Positions 30,090 through 38,318 of a stretch of DNA of 64,000 nucleotides are shown one piece after another (the first letter of the stretch is position 1; the number at the start of each line of letters is the position of its first letter). The DNA is taken from positions 62,001 to 126,000 of the forward strand of contig NZ_JANUCJ010000002.1 of assembly GCF_024807615.1 (NCBI RefSeq), written 5' to 3'. Origin of the DNA: Tsukamurella ocularis. Lineage in GTDB: Bacteria; Actinomycetota; Actinomycetes; Mycobacteriales; Mycobacteriaceae. Both the position numbers and the translations under genes were made by a program. The notes under the pieces are model-generated. The model made no database searches and had not been told where the DNA came from. It saw nothing but the letters and a program-made list of their open reading frames with translations.

Positions 30090-30377
30090 TCAGGCGGCGC
30101 GCAGCGGGTCGTGCTCGGCCATGAGCTTGTCGATCCGGGCCTCGTCGACGCGGACGCGCACGCTGTTCGCCTCCTGCTGGTCGCGGATGACCTTCGCGAG
30201 GTTGAAGGTGCTGGTGATGAGGAACAGGGCTCCCACGAGCAGGAAGCCGCGCTGCCAGGGGTCGATGGGCAGGTAGAAGGCTCCGACGAGCAGGCTGCCC
30301 GACGAGACGGCGAACGCGATGGCGGACTGGATGAAGAAGGCGGCGGTGGGCTTGGGCGAGCTTGCGATGGTGGTCAT
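30090..30377 (-). CDS. YiaA/YiaB-family membrane protein
   Basis: 95 aa. Two hydrophobic helices (about 12-32 and 42-62; AAFFIQSAIAFAVSSGSLLVG and GFLLVGALFLITSTFNLAKVIRD) match the YiaAB domain, and a charged cytoplasmic tail with coiled-coil character follows. Function unknown. MTTIASS chosen as start; an in-frame Met two codons upstream is possible. It lies between the TetR operators and the DUF4407 gene. The 168 bp between 30378 and 30545 hold a small inverted repeat (TTCTC-N6-GAGAA near 30494) and presumably the downstream gene's promoter. Confidence 0.8.
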   Translation of the reverse strand: MTTIASSPKPTAAFFIQSAIAFAVSSGSLLVGAFYLPIDPWQRGFLLVGALFLITSTFNLAKVIRDQQEANSVRVRVDEARIDKLMAEHDPLRAA

Positions 30378-30545
30378 GCACACAGCGTGCCGCTCGCCGA
30401 GCTGCCGCGGATGAGTAGAACTACGCCTCGGTGGTGGGTACTTCGTGCTGTGAAAGCGGCCACACGATTGGGCGGGAACCGCAGTGGACTGCGATTCTCA
30501 TCTGAGAGAAGATCGGCGGAGTTCTATCGCGGCGAAGGAGGCGAC

Positions 30546-32102
30546 ATGACGACGATCCTGGTAGCCGCGGTGTTCGCGCTACTGATCGGCGGCGCGATCT
30601 GCCTCGCCGTGGCAGCCCCCGGGCGTCGCGCTGCGCTGCCCAGCCGGTGCCTCGTCTCCGTGCTCATAGGCCTGGTCGTCGGCGAACTCTTCTCGATGCT
30701 GGTCCTGAACGGCGCGATCGAAGATCGGCTGCGCGGGGACGCCGACACCGCGGCGGCCTCGGCGCCCGCGGTGCGTGCCGCGCAGGCCGAGCTCGACGCC
30801 GCCCGCGCCGACCGCACCGCCCTGGACACCGCGGTCGCCGAGGCCTCCACCCGCCGCGACCAGGCGCTCGTCGTCGCCCGATGCGAGTACCGGCCCGGCC
30901 CCGCCTGCCCGCAGACCTCGATCACCGGCGTCCCCGGCCGGGGCCCGGAGGCCCGGACCGCGAACGAGCGGCTCGCCTCGGCCCAGACCGACCTCGACCG
31001 CGCGACCGCGACCCGGGCGAAGGATGCGCCCGGCCGCGACGCCCGCGTCGTGACCGCGCGGACCGAGGCCGCCGCCGCCCGGCAGGACGCCACCGCGGGG
31101 GCCGACGACGGCCTCGGCGCGCGCTGGGTCGCGCTGAACGGCGTCACCGCGCATTCGCTCCCCACCGCCGCGCTCCGGATCGCGATCGACCTCGTCTGCG
31201 TGGTCCTCGCCCTGCTGCCGTTGCTCCTGCGCCTGTGGCGCGGCGAGACAGTCCGCGATATCCGCCGCCGCCGGGACCTGGAGAGTGAGCGCCTCGCCTC
31301 CGCCGCGCAGCTCGCCATCGAGCGCCGCGACCACGAGCGTCGCGTCGAGCTCGCGATCGCCGACGACCGCCCCACCGAGCTGCTGCCCGCCCTCGGCGGC
31401 GCGGCGGCCGGCGCCGCGGCGCTGGAGGCCGCCGGATTCGAGCCGGTCGCGGTGACCGCGCGGCGCTACCGACAGGAGATCCCCGCCGTGAACGACGACT
31501 TCCTGCCCATCGCCGCTGCCGCGGAGGCGGCCAGCCTCGCGGCCCGGGCGCCGGGCCAGCCCCCGGGCGACGAAACGCCGACGGGGCCGCTCCCCGTCAC
31601 CCGCGAGGTCGACGCGACACCCGCTCCCGCCGACGAGAGCACCGAGGAGACCGTCATGCCCGACGAGACGAACCTGCCCGCCCGGGTCGCCGACACGGCC
31701 CCGGCGGTCCCCGCGCGCGAGATCCCGCACAAGCCCAACCCGTTCGTCCCGCCCGTACTCGACGAGGCCGCGCGCACCATTGCCGGCTTCGTCCGGCCGC
31801 TCATGCCGCCCATCGTCGCGCGCGTCCTGCCCGGCGGAGGCGGCAGCGGGACCCGCACCGTGCAGCAGTCCTACGAAGAGGTCGAGGAGGTCACCTTCGC
31901 GATGCGTCGCACCCGCAAGGTGGTCGTCGGCACCGTCGAACAGAGCCTTCCGGCACCGCCGGCCGACGGTGCCCCGGGCCCCGCCGCACCCTCGGCGTCC
32001 GCCGAGGAGCCGCTCGACGTCGCGCACGAGCCCGTCGCCGGGCTACCCGGCGAGCGTGCGCGCGAGCTCGGCCAGGCGCGCGAGCTCACCGGGAGGCAGT
32101 GA
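30546..32102 (+). CDS. DUF4407-type membrane protein with coiled coil
   Basis: 518 aa. Helices at about 4-24 and 34-54, an alanine/arginine-rich coiled coil with heptad character at about 70-190 that contains a CEYRPGPACPQTSITGVPGRGPEA insert (two Cys, probably outside), a helix at about 212-232, a second charged helical stretch (IRRRRDLESERLASAAQLAIERRDHERRVE), and a long Pro/Ala-rich cytoplasmic tail. This layout fits DUF4407; function unknown. SD GAAGGAGG is 5 nt before the ATG. The last 60 bp overlap the convergent marR gene. Assignment by architecture, not by a diagnostic motif. Confidence 0.75.
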   Translation: MTTILVAAVFALLIGGAICLAVAAPGRRAALPSRCLVSVLIGLVVGELFSMLVLNGAIEDRLRGDADTAAASAPAVRAAQAELDAARADRTALDTAVAEASTRRDQALVVARCEYRPGPACPQTSITGVPGRGPEARTANERLASAQTDLDRATATRAKDAPGRDARVVTARTEAAAARQDATAGADDGLGARWVALNGVTAHSLPTAALRIAIDLVCVVLALLPLLLRLWRGETVRDIRRRRDLESERLASAAQLAIERRDHERRVELAIADDRPTELLPALGGAAAGAAALEAAGFEPVAVTARRYRQEIPAVNDDFLPIAAAAEAASLAARAPGQPPGDETPTGPLPVTREVDATPAPADESTEETVMPDETNLPARVADTAPAVPAREIPHKPNPFVPPVLDEAARTIAGFVRPLMPPIVARVLPGGGGSGTRTVQQSYEEVEEVTFAMRRTRKVVVGTVEQSLPAPPADGAPGPAAPSASAEEPLDVAHEPVAGLPGERARELGQARELTGRQ

Positions 32103-32459
32103 CCGGATCGCGGCCGGCGCCGGATCCTCGACGGACGCCATGGCGTCGATGACGGTGCGTCCGGAGTCGGTGATGGTCACGACCTTCACCCGACGGTCCT
32201 CGGGCGAGACGGTGCGCTCGACGTGCCCGCGGGCCTCCAGGTCGTTGACGGCGACGGTGGCGGCAGGGGCGTCCATGTCGGCGAGCGCGGCCAGCTCCTT
32301 CAGTGTGAGCGAGCCGTAGCGGTCGAGACGCTTGAGCGCCCGCAGCCGGCTGAAGGGCAGGCCGGTGCGCTCGACGACCGCGCGGCGCCAGTCCGAGCGG
32401 CTGTCGATCACGGCGTGCACGAGCAGGCTCCACACCTCGTCCGGGGTCTCAGCAGGCAT
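32043..32459 (-). CDS. MarR-family regulator
   Basis: 138 aa winged helix: LTLKELAALADMDAPAATVAVNDLEARGHVERTVSPEDRRVKVVTIT (about 50-98) includes recognition helix and the DxR wing. It overlaps the end of the MFS exporter gene by 11 bp, so it is translated with it and most likely represses the pair through the CTTGTA-N4-TACAAG site at the exporter's start. Ligand unknown. Confidence 0.9.
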   Translation of the reverse strand: MPAETPDEVWSLLVHAVIDSRSDWRRAVVERTGLPFSRLRALKRLDRYGSLTLKELAALADMDAPAATVAVNDLEARGHVERTVSPEDRRVKVVTITDSGRTVIDAMASVEDPAPAAIRSLPPGELARLAELARTLAG

Positions 32460-33825
32460 CGGCCGTCTCCTTCGTCTCGAGCAGCGGCGCGATCCGCGCG
32501 CGGGAGCGCTCGGCCCGGACTCCCGTCGACAGGACGGCGAGCGCCACGACCACCAGGGCGAATCCCGCGACTGCCCACCAGAGCGAGGACCCGGCGATGA
32601 GCCCGGACAGGGCTACGCCCAGGCTGATACCCAGCTGCCGGCTGGTGCTGGCGACCGCGGCCGCGGCTCCCGCGCGGTCGAGCGGCATCCCGCTCACCGC
32701 CGAATTGGTGATCGGCGCGTTGACCAGGCCGAAGCCGATGCCGAAGACCGCGAAGACGACGGCCAGTGCGGGCAGCGGCGTGCCCGGGGAGACCGCGGTC
32801 AGCGCCACCGCCGCAGCCGTCATCAGGACGCCCGCGCCGAGCAGCGAGGGCCGGGGTCCGAACCGTGCCACGAGCCGCCCGGACGCGGGCGAGGCGACGA
32901 GTACCGAGAGTGCCATGGGCAGGAACATCAGCCCGGTCTGGACCGCGGAGAAGTGCCGCGTGTTCTGCAGGTACAGCGACATCGTGAACAGGAAGGCGCC
33001 GAATCCCGCGAAGGCGCAGACCGCAGTGAGCGTGGCGGCGGAGAACGGGATGCTGCGGAAGAAGCGCAGGTCGACGAACGGCGACGGGTGCCGACGCTCG
33101 TGGGCGATGAACACGGTGAGCGCGGCGACCGTGAGCGCGAACATCAGCGGCTCGCGTTCGATGAGGCCGAATACCGCGGTGAACATCACCGCGATCGCGA
33201 GCACCTGCCCGAGCGGGTCGATGCTGCGCGGGACGGCCGCCTTCGACTCGGGCACCACGGCGTACGTGAGCGCAAGCGCGACGGCGCAGATCGGCAGGTT
33301 CACCCAGAACACGGACTGCCAGCCGAGGGTGTCGATGAGGACGCCGCCGACGAGCGGGCCGACCGCCGTGGAGACCCCGACCACCGCGCCCCACAAGCCG
33401 ATCGCGCGGGCGCGCTCGGAGGGCTCAGTGAAGACCGCGGTGACGATGGAGAGTGCGACGGGCGTCAGCATCGAGCCGCCGACGGCCTGGATCCCGCGGG
33501 CGGCGATCAGCACGTCGACCGTGGGAGCGAGGCTGCAGAGCAGGGAGCCCGCCGCGAAGACCGTGAGTCCGATCCGGAAGACGCGGCGGCGCCCGAAGCG
33601 GTCGGCCGTGGCGCCGGACAGGACCAGAAGGCTGGCGAGCGTCAGCGTATAGATGTCGACGACCCACTGCAGGTGCGTGACCGATGCCGCCATCCGTCGG
33701 CCGATCTCGGGGAGCGCGACATTAACGATGGTCACGTCCATCGAGGAGATCAGCAGGCTGAGGCTGCACGCGACGAGGACGAGCGCGCGGCGCCGCGGCC
33801 CGAGCAGCGAAACACTTGTAGGCAT
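32449..33825 (-). CDS. MFS exporter, DHA2 (14-helix) family
   Basis: 458 aa. DHA2-type motif C-like GLWGAVVGVSTAVGPLVGGVL near residue 140 and motif A GATADRFGRRRVF near 68; VVDIYTLTLASLLVLSG is typical of EmrB/QacA proteins. Proton-driven multidrug or metabolite efflux at the membrane. Start ATG at 33825 (MPTSVSLLG) chosen because TATAAT ends 6 nt upstream, giving a leaderless mRNA; the longer frame from 33846 would place the promoter in the gene. Followed by its MarR regulator. Confidence 0.9.
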   Translation of the reverse strand: MPTSVSLLGPRRRALVLVACSLSLLISSMDVTIVNVALPEIGRRMAASVTHLQWVVDIYTLTLASLLVLSGATADRFGRRRVFRIGLTVFAAGSLLCSLAPTVDVLIAARGIQAVGGSMLTPVALSIVTAVFTEPSERARAIGLWGAVVGVSTAVGPLVGGVLIDTLGWQSVFWVNLPICAVALALTYAVVPESKAAVPRSIDPLGQVLAIAVMFTAVFGLIEREPLMFALTVAALTVFIAHERRHPSPFVDLRFFRSIPFSAATLTAVCAFAGFGAFLFTMSLYLQNTRHFSAVQTGLMFLPMALSVLVASPASGRLVARFGPRPSLLGAGVLMTAAAVALTAVSPGTPLPALAVVFAVFGIGFGLVNAPITNSAVSGMPLDRAGAAAAVASTSRQLGISLGVALSGLIAGSSLWWAVAGFALVVVALAVLSTGVRAERSRARIAPLLETKETADAC

Positions 33826-33837
33826 ACAAGGATTATA
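33815..33837 (-). promoter_or_regulatory. Leaderless promoter with MarR-type operator over the start codon
   Basis: CTTGTAGGCATACAAG (33815-33830) is a perfect inverted repeat with 6-bp arms and its CAT is the exporter start codon. A TATAAT -10 box (33832-33837 on the minus strand) lies just upstream. A palindrome TGTGCACA follows at 33839-33846. MarR binding here would block RNA polymerase directly. Confidence 0.75.
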
Positions 33838-33871
33838 TGTGCACAACTAATAGAATGGAAGCGATGCTCCC

Positions 33872-33903
33872 GCGTACGCCTCGTACGCAATGTTTGCTAT
33901 ACT
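33872..33903 (+). promoter_or_regulatory. Promoter of the NfeD/flotillin operon with inverted repeat
   Basis: TATACT (33898-33903) is a good -10 box. GCGTACG-CCT-CGTACGC (33872-33888), a perfect 7-bp-arm inverted repeat, sits in the -35 position, so a regulator bound there could block or replace -35 contact. The MarR-type gene at the end of the operon is one candidate. Confidence 0.5.
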
Positions 33904-33937
33904 GCAAAAAGGAGATCCGAGCGCAGAGGAGGCGCCC

Positions 33938-34465
33938 GTGGTTACCGCTTTCGCAGTCTGTGCCGCCGTCGGGGTCCTGGTCCTGATCGCGTCACTGGTC
34001 CTGGGAGACTTCGAGGTCGGGGGAGTCGAGGTCGGTAGCGCCGACGCCGGCCTGCCCTGGCTCAGCGCGCCCGCGCTGGCCGCTGCCGTCGGCGTCTTCG
34101 GTGTGGTCGGCTGGCCCCTGTCCGCCGGGGCGTCGCTATCGACGCCCGTCGTCGTGGGGGCAGCCGCCGCCTCCGGCGCCGCCGCCTACGGCCTGCTCAT
34201 GGTGGTGCTCCGCGCCATGCGCCGGGCGCAGACAGGCACCGTCGCTGGGCTCCGCGCCGCGGTCGGCACCATCGGTGAGCTCAGTATGGAGATCCCGGCC
34301 GGCGGCTGGGGCCGGGTGACCTACGTGGACTCGGAGTCGGTGCGCGCGACGACGACCGCGATCCTCGTCGATCCCACCGCGGTCGCGGCGGCGGGCGCCT
34401 CGGTGCTCATCGTGGACGTCGAGGGGGACCGTCTCGTGGTGCAGCCGCTCGAGACTCAGGCCTGA
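33938..34465 (+). CDS. NfeD-like membrane protein partner of flotillin
   Basis: 175 aa. Helices at about 2-20, 43-63 and 70-95, then a C-terminal beta-rich domain (about 105-175; TVAGLRAAVGTIGELSMEIPAGGWGRVTYVDSE...LIVDVEGDRLVVQPLE) that looks like the NfeD OB fold. NfeD-like genes are usually next to SPFH/flotillin genes, as here (43 bp upstream of flotillin). Start GTG 33938 has GAGGAGG 5 nt before it. The call rests on the C-terminal fold pattern and context. Confidence 0.75.
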   Translation: MVTAFAVCAAVGVLVLIASLVLGDFEVGGVEVGSADAGLPWLSAPALAAAVGVFGVVGWPLSAGASLSTPVVVGAAAASGAAAYGLLMVVLRAMRRAQTGTVAGLRAAVGTIGELSMEIPAGGWGRVTYVDSESVRATTTAILVDPTAVAAAGASVLIVDVEGDRLVVQPLETQA

Positions 34466-34473
34466 TCACAAGC

Positions 34474-34493
34474 GCCGGGCCGTCGCGCCCGGC
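34474..34493 (+). terminator. Short hairpin between NfeD-like gene and flotillin gene
   Basis: GCCGGGC (34474-34480) pairs with GCCCGGC (34487-34493), loop CGTCGC. It sits just before the flotillin SD. It may tune the ratio of the two products rather than stop transcription. Confidence 0.35.
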
Positions 34494-34508
34494 AGAGGGA
34501 GGGAATCA

Positions 34509-35900
34509 ATGACCGTATCGATCCTGATCGCGGCCGGTGCCGCGGTGATCGTGATCCTGCTCGCCTTGTGGATCTTCTTCCACAACTACATCAAGTCCCC
34601 GCCCGACCAGGTGGCCATCTTCACCGGCCGCGGCGAGATGAAGGTCGTCCGCGGCGGTGCCCGGTTCAAGGTGCCCGGACTCGAGCGCGTCGACTACATG
34701 CCGCTGCGCCCCTTCGAGATCCGGATCGCATTGAGCAACGCTCGCAGCATCGACGGTGTGCCCGTCGAACTGCAGGCCGTCGGTCTGGTGCGCATCGGCA
34801 CCACTGACGAGATGACCCGTACCGCGGCCCAGCGCTTCCTCACCGCCAACATGGCGGAGCTCGAGAACCAGATCAACGAGATCCTGGCCGGTAGCCTCCG
34901 TGGCATCGCAGCGACCATGACCGTCGAGCAGCTCAACAGCAACCGCGAGGCCCTGGCGCGCGGTGTGGTCGACGAGGCCGGCGGCGACCTGGCGCGCATC
35001 GGCATGGAGGTCGACATCCTCAAGATCGCCGGCATCGAGGACCGCAACGGCTACCTCGAATCGCTGGGCCAGAAGCGCATCGCCGAGGTCAAGCGTGACG
35101 CCGACATCGGCAAGGCCGAGGCCGAGCGCGACTCGTTGATCCGTTCCGCAGACGCTCGCCGCGCCGGGGAGATCGCGCAGACCGAGGCCGAGACCGCGAT
35201 CGCCGAGGCTCAGCAGGGCCGCGATGTCCGTATCGCCCAGCTCCGCGCCGAGACCGAGGCACAGAACGCCGAGGCCGACCAGGCCGGTCCGCTCGCCAAG
35301 GCCAAGGCGGAGAAGGCTGTCGGCATCGCGCTCGAGGAGGCCGAGGCGGCCCGTGTCGAGGCCCGCACCGAGGTCGAGCGCAAGCGCCGCGCGCAGGCCG
35401 AGGCCTCGCTCGAGGCGGACGTCATCGCGCCCGCCGAGGCCGCGCGCCAGGCGGCGGTCGCGCGCGCCGAGGGCGAGCGGCAGGCTGCGATCCTGGCCGC
35501 CGAGGCATCCGCGGAGTCGACCCGCCTCGACGGCGAGTCGAAGGCGCAGGCCCGCAAGTCCGCAGCGGAAGCTCTGGAGGCCGAGCTGCGCGCCGACGCG
35601 GCGGGCAAGCAGGCGCAGGCCGAGGCGTTCAACCAGTACAACGCCGAGGCCGTCCGACTGCTGCTCGCGCCGCAGGTGCTCGCCACCGTGGAGGCGTCCG
35701 TTCGCGCGCAATCCGAGGCGACCGCCGCAATCGACAGCATCAGCATCATCGGCGGAGGTCAGGGGGACGCCGCCGGTGGTCTTCTCGGCTTGTCGGGACA
35801 GTCGGTCGCGTCGGTCGTGGCCGCGCTCAAATCGCAGGGCATCGACCTGGGGCAGCTGCTCGGTGCAGCCCCGGGCGAGGCCGTCGTCGTCGACGAGTAG
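34509..35900 (+). CDS. Flotillin-family SPFH protein
   Basis: 463 aa. N-terminal membrane helix (about 3-26, ILIAAGAAVIVILLALWIFF), SPFH/PHB domain at about 35-190 (PPDQVAIFTGRGEMKVVRGGARFKVPGLERVDYMPLRPF), long alanine/glutamate coiled coil at about 195-400 with many AEAER/EAEAAR repeats, and a glycine-rich end. Typical bacterial flotillin (FloT/YuaG-like), which forms membrane scaffolds that organise envelope and transport proteins. Coding order NfeD-flotillin-MarR. Confidence 0.93.
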   Translation: MTVSILIAAGAAVIVILLALWIFFHNYIKSPPDQVAIFTGRGEMKVVRGGARFKVPGLERVDYMPLRPFEIRIALSNARSIDGVPVELQAVGLVRIGTTDEMTRTAAQRFLTANMAELENQINEILAGSLRGIAATMTVEQLNSNREALARGVVDEAGGDLARIGMEVDILKIAGIEDRNGYLESLGQKRIAEVKRDADIGKAEAERDSLIRSADARRAGEIAQTEAETAIAEAQQGRDVRIAQLRAETEAQNAEADQAGPLAKAKAEKAVGIALEEAEAARVEARTEVERKRRAQAEASLEADVIAPAEAARQAAVARAEGERQAAILAAEASAESTRLDGESKAQARKSAAEALEAELRADAAGKQAQAEAFNQYNAEAVRLLLAPQVLATVEASVRAQSEATAAIDSISIIGGGQGDAAGGLLGLSGQSVASVVAALKSQGIDLGQLLGAAPGEAVVVDE

Positions 35901-35906
35901 CGACCG

Positions 35907-36341
35907 GTGAAGCCCGGCGACGCCGAGGCGCTCCGCCTCGCGGTGGGCCTGTTGGAGCAGCGACTCCGGCAGTTGCCCGCCGCTGGGCTGCGGGGCTCCG
36001 AGCTGTTCGTGCTCGCCACTGTCGAGGCGCTCGGCGTGGACGCCTTCCCGACGGCGATCGGGGATCGACTCGCGATGAAGCGCTCGAACGTCTCGGTCAC
36101 CGTCGCCGACCTGCGGCGCCGCGGCTTCCTCCAGGGCGACGCCGACGGCTCCGACGGCCGGCGGCGGCCCGTCGCGCTCACGGATCGCGGGCGGGAGGTG
36201 CTGCACGCCCGTGACGCCGCACAGGACGCCTGGCTCGTCGAGGCCGGCAGCGCACAGCTCACCGCCGACGAGGCCGCCCGACTTCGCGAGGCCGTGCCAC
36301 TGCTCCTCCGGCTGGCGGCGGGCGCTGGGACCGACACATGA
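35907..36341 (+). CDS. MarR-type winged-helix regulator
   Basis: 144 aa. GSELFVLATVEALGVDAFPTAIGDRLAMKRSNVSVTVADLRRRGFLQGDADGSDGRRRPVALTDRGREVL (about 31-100) is a MarR winged helix with its wing (DGRRRPVALT). Starts with GTG only 6 bp after the flotillin stop, so it belongs to the operon and may control it. The 57-bp gap after it holds the next gene's TAGTCT promoter. Confidence 0.8.
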   Translation: MKPGDAEALRLAVGLLEQRLRQLPAAGLRGSELFVLATVEALGVDAFPTAIGDRLAMKRSNVSVTVADLRRRGFLQGDADGSDGRRRPVALTDRGREVLHARDAAQDAWLVEAGSAQLTADEAARLREAVPLLLRLAAGAGTDT

Positions 36342-36398
36342 GAATCACCGCGAGCGCAACCCTTATAGGCGTCGCCGGGCGACGATAGTCTCAGCCTC

Positions 36399-36896
36399 GT
36401 GAGTGGTCTCTTCTCCTTCCCGAACCCGGTCAACGAATACGCGGCCCGCGCGACCGCGGCGCTGGTCGTGGTCCTTGCGGTGGTCACGATCGTCTCCGGG
36501 CAGTGGTGGCTCTACGCCGCCCTGGCGATCGGCTTCGCGCTGCGCGTCGCCGGCGGGCCCCGCTACTCGCCCTTCGGTCGGCTGTCGGTGCACGTCATCG
36601 CGCCGCGGCTCGGCCCGGCGAAGCTGGTGCCGGGTCCGCCCAAGCGGTTCGCGCAGACGATCGGCCTTGTCTTCTCCGCCGTCGCTCTGGTGTTGTTCCT
36701 GACGGGGAATACTGTCGCCGCGCAGGTCGTGCTCGGGCTGCTCGTGGTCGCCGCGCTCCTGGAGTCGGCCGCGGGCCTGTGCCTCGGCTGCATCGTCTTC
36801 GGCTGGCTGCAGCGCCGCGGCGTCATCCCCGCCTCGGTGTGCGAGGCGTGCGCGGGTGTCAACACGACACCTCCCACCCTCACGGTGCCGCAGTAG
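36399..36896 (+). CDS. DUF4395 family membrane protein
   Basis: 165 aa. Opens FPNPVNEYAARATAALVVVLAV, the DUF4395 signature, with helices at about 16-45, 88-112 and 113-135 and a cysteine cluster (LCLGCIVFGWLQ; SVCEAC). Some members are linked to thiosulfate/sulfur or thioredoxin genes; no such neighbour here. Start GTG with TAGTCT 7 nt upstream, so likely leaderless. Confidence 0.85.
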   Translation: MSGLFSFPNPVNEYAARATAALVVVLAVVTIVSGQWWLYAALAIGFALRVAGGPRYSPFGRLSVHVIAPRLGPAKLVPGPPKRFAQTIGLVFSAVALVLFLTGNTVAAQVVLGLLVVAALLESAAGLCLGCIVFGWLQRRGVIPASVCEACAGVNTTPPTLTVPQ

Positions 36897-36914
36897 CGGT
36901 ACCCACCGACGAAA

Positions 36915-36948
36915 GAACGCCGCCGCGGATTCCTCCGCGGCGGCGTTC
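36915..36948. terminator. Convergent terminator between DUF4395 and flavodoxin genes
   Basis: Perfect 15-bp stem (36915-36929 with 36934-36948; core GAACGCCGCCGCGGA) and TTCC loop. Preceded by GAAA and followed by GTCTGTC; usable on both strands. Confidence 0.65.
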
Positions 36949-36976
36949 GTCTGTCAGGGGGCGTCGCTGAAGGACG

Positions 36977-37420
36977 TCAGATCTGGCCGACGATCTCCTC
37001 GGCCCACTCGACGGCCTTGTCGTCCACGTCGTCGGTGCCCGAGTTGTCGTGCTCGAAGCGTTCGCCTACCTGGGTGGCGCCCAGCCCCGTGAGGTGCTTG
37101 ACGATCGTCTTGCCGCCGGCGTTGTAGGTGTCGACGTAGATGGTGTCACCCAGGCCGAAGACCGCGAAGCGCAGGCCGGTGAGGTCGGGCGCGGCCTCGA
37201 GCAGGTCCTCGAAGAACTCGGTGGTGCCGGCGGGCAGCTCGCCATCGCCGTATGTGGCGCACGAGAAGACGTGGAAGTCCGCGGGATCCAGCGCGTCGAT
37301 CTCGCCGTCCATCATGTCGTGCAGCTCGACGGAGCCGGCCTTGGCGAACACGGTGAACATGGCGTTCGCCGCGCCCTCGGCGGTGCCGGTCGAGGAACCG
37401 TAGAAAATGTGAACAGACAT
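36977..37420 (-). CDS. Flavodoxin-domain protein
   Basis: 147 aa. FMN phosphate loop GSSTGTAEGAAN at about 8-19, aromatic/loop regions CATYGDGELPAG (about 52-63) and FGLGDTIYVDTYNAG (about 86-100) bind the isoalloxazine. Single-domain flavodoxin that can replace ferredoxin as electron carrier when iron is scarce. Start ATG at 37418-37420 fixed by the family N-terminus MSVHIFYGSSTG; TAGAAT ends 8 nt upstream. A candidate iron box overlaps this promoter. Confidence 0.92.
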   Translation of the reverse strand: MSVHIFYGSSTGTAEGAANAMFTVFAKAGSVELHDMMDGEIDALDPADFHVFSCATYGDGELPAGTTEFFEDLLEAAPDLTGLRFAVFGLGDTIYVDTYNAGGKTIVKHLTGLGATQVGERFEHDNSGTDDVDDKAVEWAEEIVGQI

Positions 37421-37428
37421 GGGACGAG

Positions 37429-37450
37429 ATTCTAGCCAAGCCTTACCTCG
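37429..37450 (-). promoter_or_regulatory. Flavodoxin promoter with candidate IdeR box
   Basis: TAGAAT (minus strand, 37429-37434) is the -10 box. CTAGCCAAGCCTTACCTCG (37432-37450) matches the IdeR consensus at 12 of 19 positions and overlaps the -10. Weaker than the box at 6218-6236 but in the right place and in front of a classic iron-sparing gene. Confidence 0.45.
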
Positions 37451-37496
37451 CGGTGTGAGCTGCATCCTGTCGGTGTGACGTCCTAGGCTTGCCGTC

Positions 37497-38294
37497 ATGC
37501 CCCACGTCTCTCTCTCCGACGGCGCCCGGCTCGCCTACACGGTGCATCCCGCGGCGCCCGGTGCGAGCGGTCCCGGGGTGCTGCTGTTCGCCGGTCAGGC
37601 GCTCGCCGGATCGTCCTGGGCGCCGGTGGTCGACGCATTCCGCGCCGCCGGACCCGTCATCACCTTCGACCACCGCGGCATCGGCCTCAGCGACGACGTC
37701 TTCCCGCGCGGCTGGAGCACCCGGGACTGCGCCGCAGACGCTCTCGCCGTACTCGACGCCGCCCGCGCGGACGGTGCGATCGGCGACGCGGTCGATGTCT
37801 ACGGCTTCTCCATGGGCGGCCGTGCCGCCCAATGGCTCGCCGCCGACCAGCCCGCAAGAGTCCGCCGCCTGATCCTCGGCGCCACGACAGTCGGCGACGC
37901 CCACGGCGTCGCTCGCCCCAGCGAGGTGCTCCGGATCCTGGTCCGCTCGGACCGGCGGGCCCTGCTGGAGCTCTTCTTCACCCCCGACTGGCTCGCCGCG
38001 CACCCCGAGGCGGCCGAGGCGATCCTCGCACGGCCGCGCTCGCTGCCGGCCCAGCGCGCGCACTTCGCCGCGAGCACCGATCACGACGCCGCCGCGGCCC
38101 TGCCATGGATCGGGGCGCCCACTCTGATCCTGCACGGGGCCGACGACCGCATGTGCCCCGCCGAGAACGCCGAGATCCTCCGCGCCGGTATCGACGGTGC
38201 CCGGATGCGGGTGTACCGGGACATGCGGCACGGCTACCACCTGCAGGAGCCGGCGGCCACCGTCGACGCCCTGGACTTCCTCACCGCGCCCTGA
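37497..38294 (+). CDS. Alpha/beta hydrolase
   Basis: 265 aa. Oxyanion region LLFAGQALAGSSWAPV, strand and turn ITFDHRGIGLSDD (about 57-69), nucleophile elbow YGFSMGGRAAQ with Ser near residue 104, Asp in LHGADDRMCP near 215 and His in MRHGYHLQEP near 247 give a complete triad. Probably an esterase or lactonase; substrate unknown. TAGGCT lies 7 nt before the ATG (leaderless). Divergent from flavodoxin. Confidence 0.88.
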   Translation: MPHVSLSDGARLAYTVHPAAPGASGPGVLLFAGQALAGSSWAPVVDAFRAAGPVITFDHRGIGLSDDVFPRGWSTRDCAADALAVLDAARADGAIGDAVDVYGFSMGGRAAQWLAADQPARVRRLILGATTVGDAHGVARPSEVLRILVRSDRRALLELFFTPDWLAAHPEAAEAILARPRSLPAQRAHFAASTDHDAAAALPWIGAPTLILHGADDRMCPAENAEILRAGIDGARMRVYRDMRHGYHLQEPAATVDALDFLTAP

Positions 38295-38318
38295 CCCCGC
38301 CACTGCTACCGTCCATCC

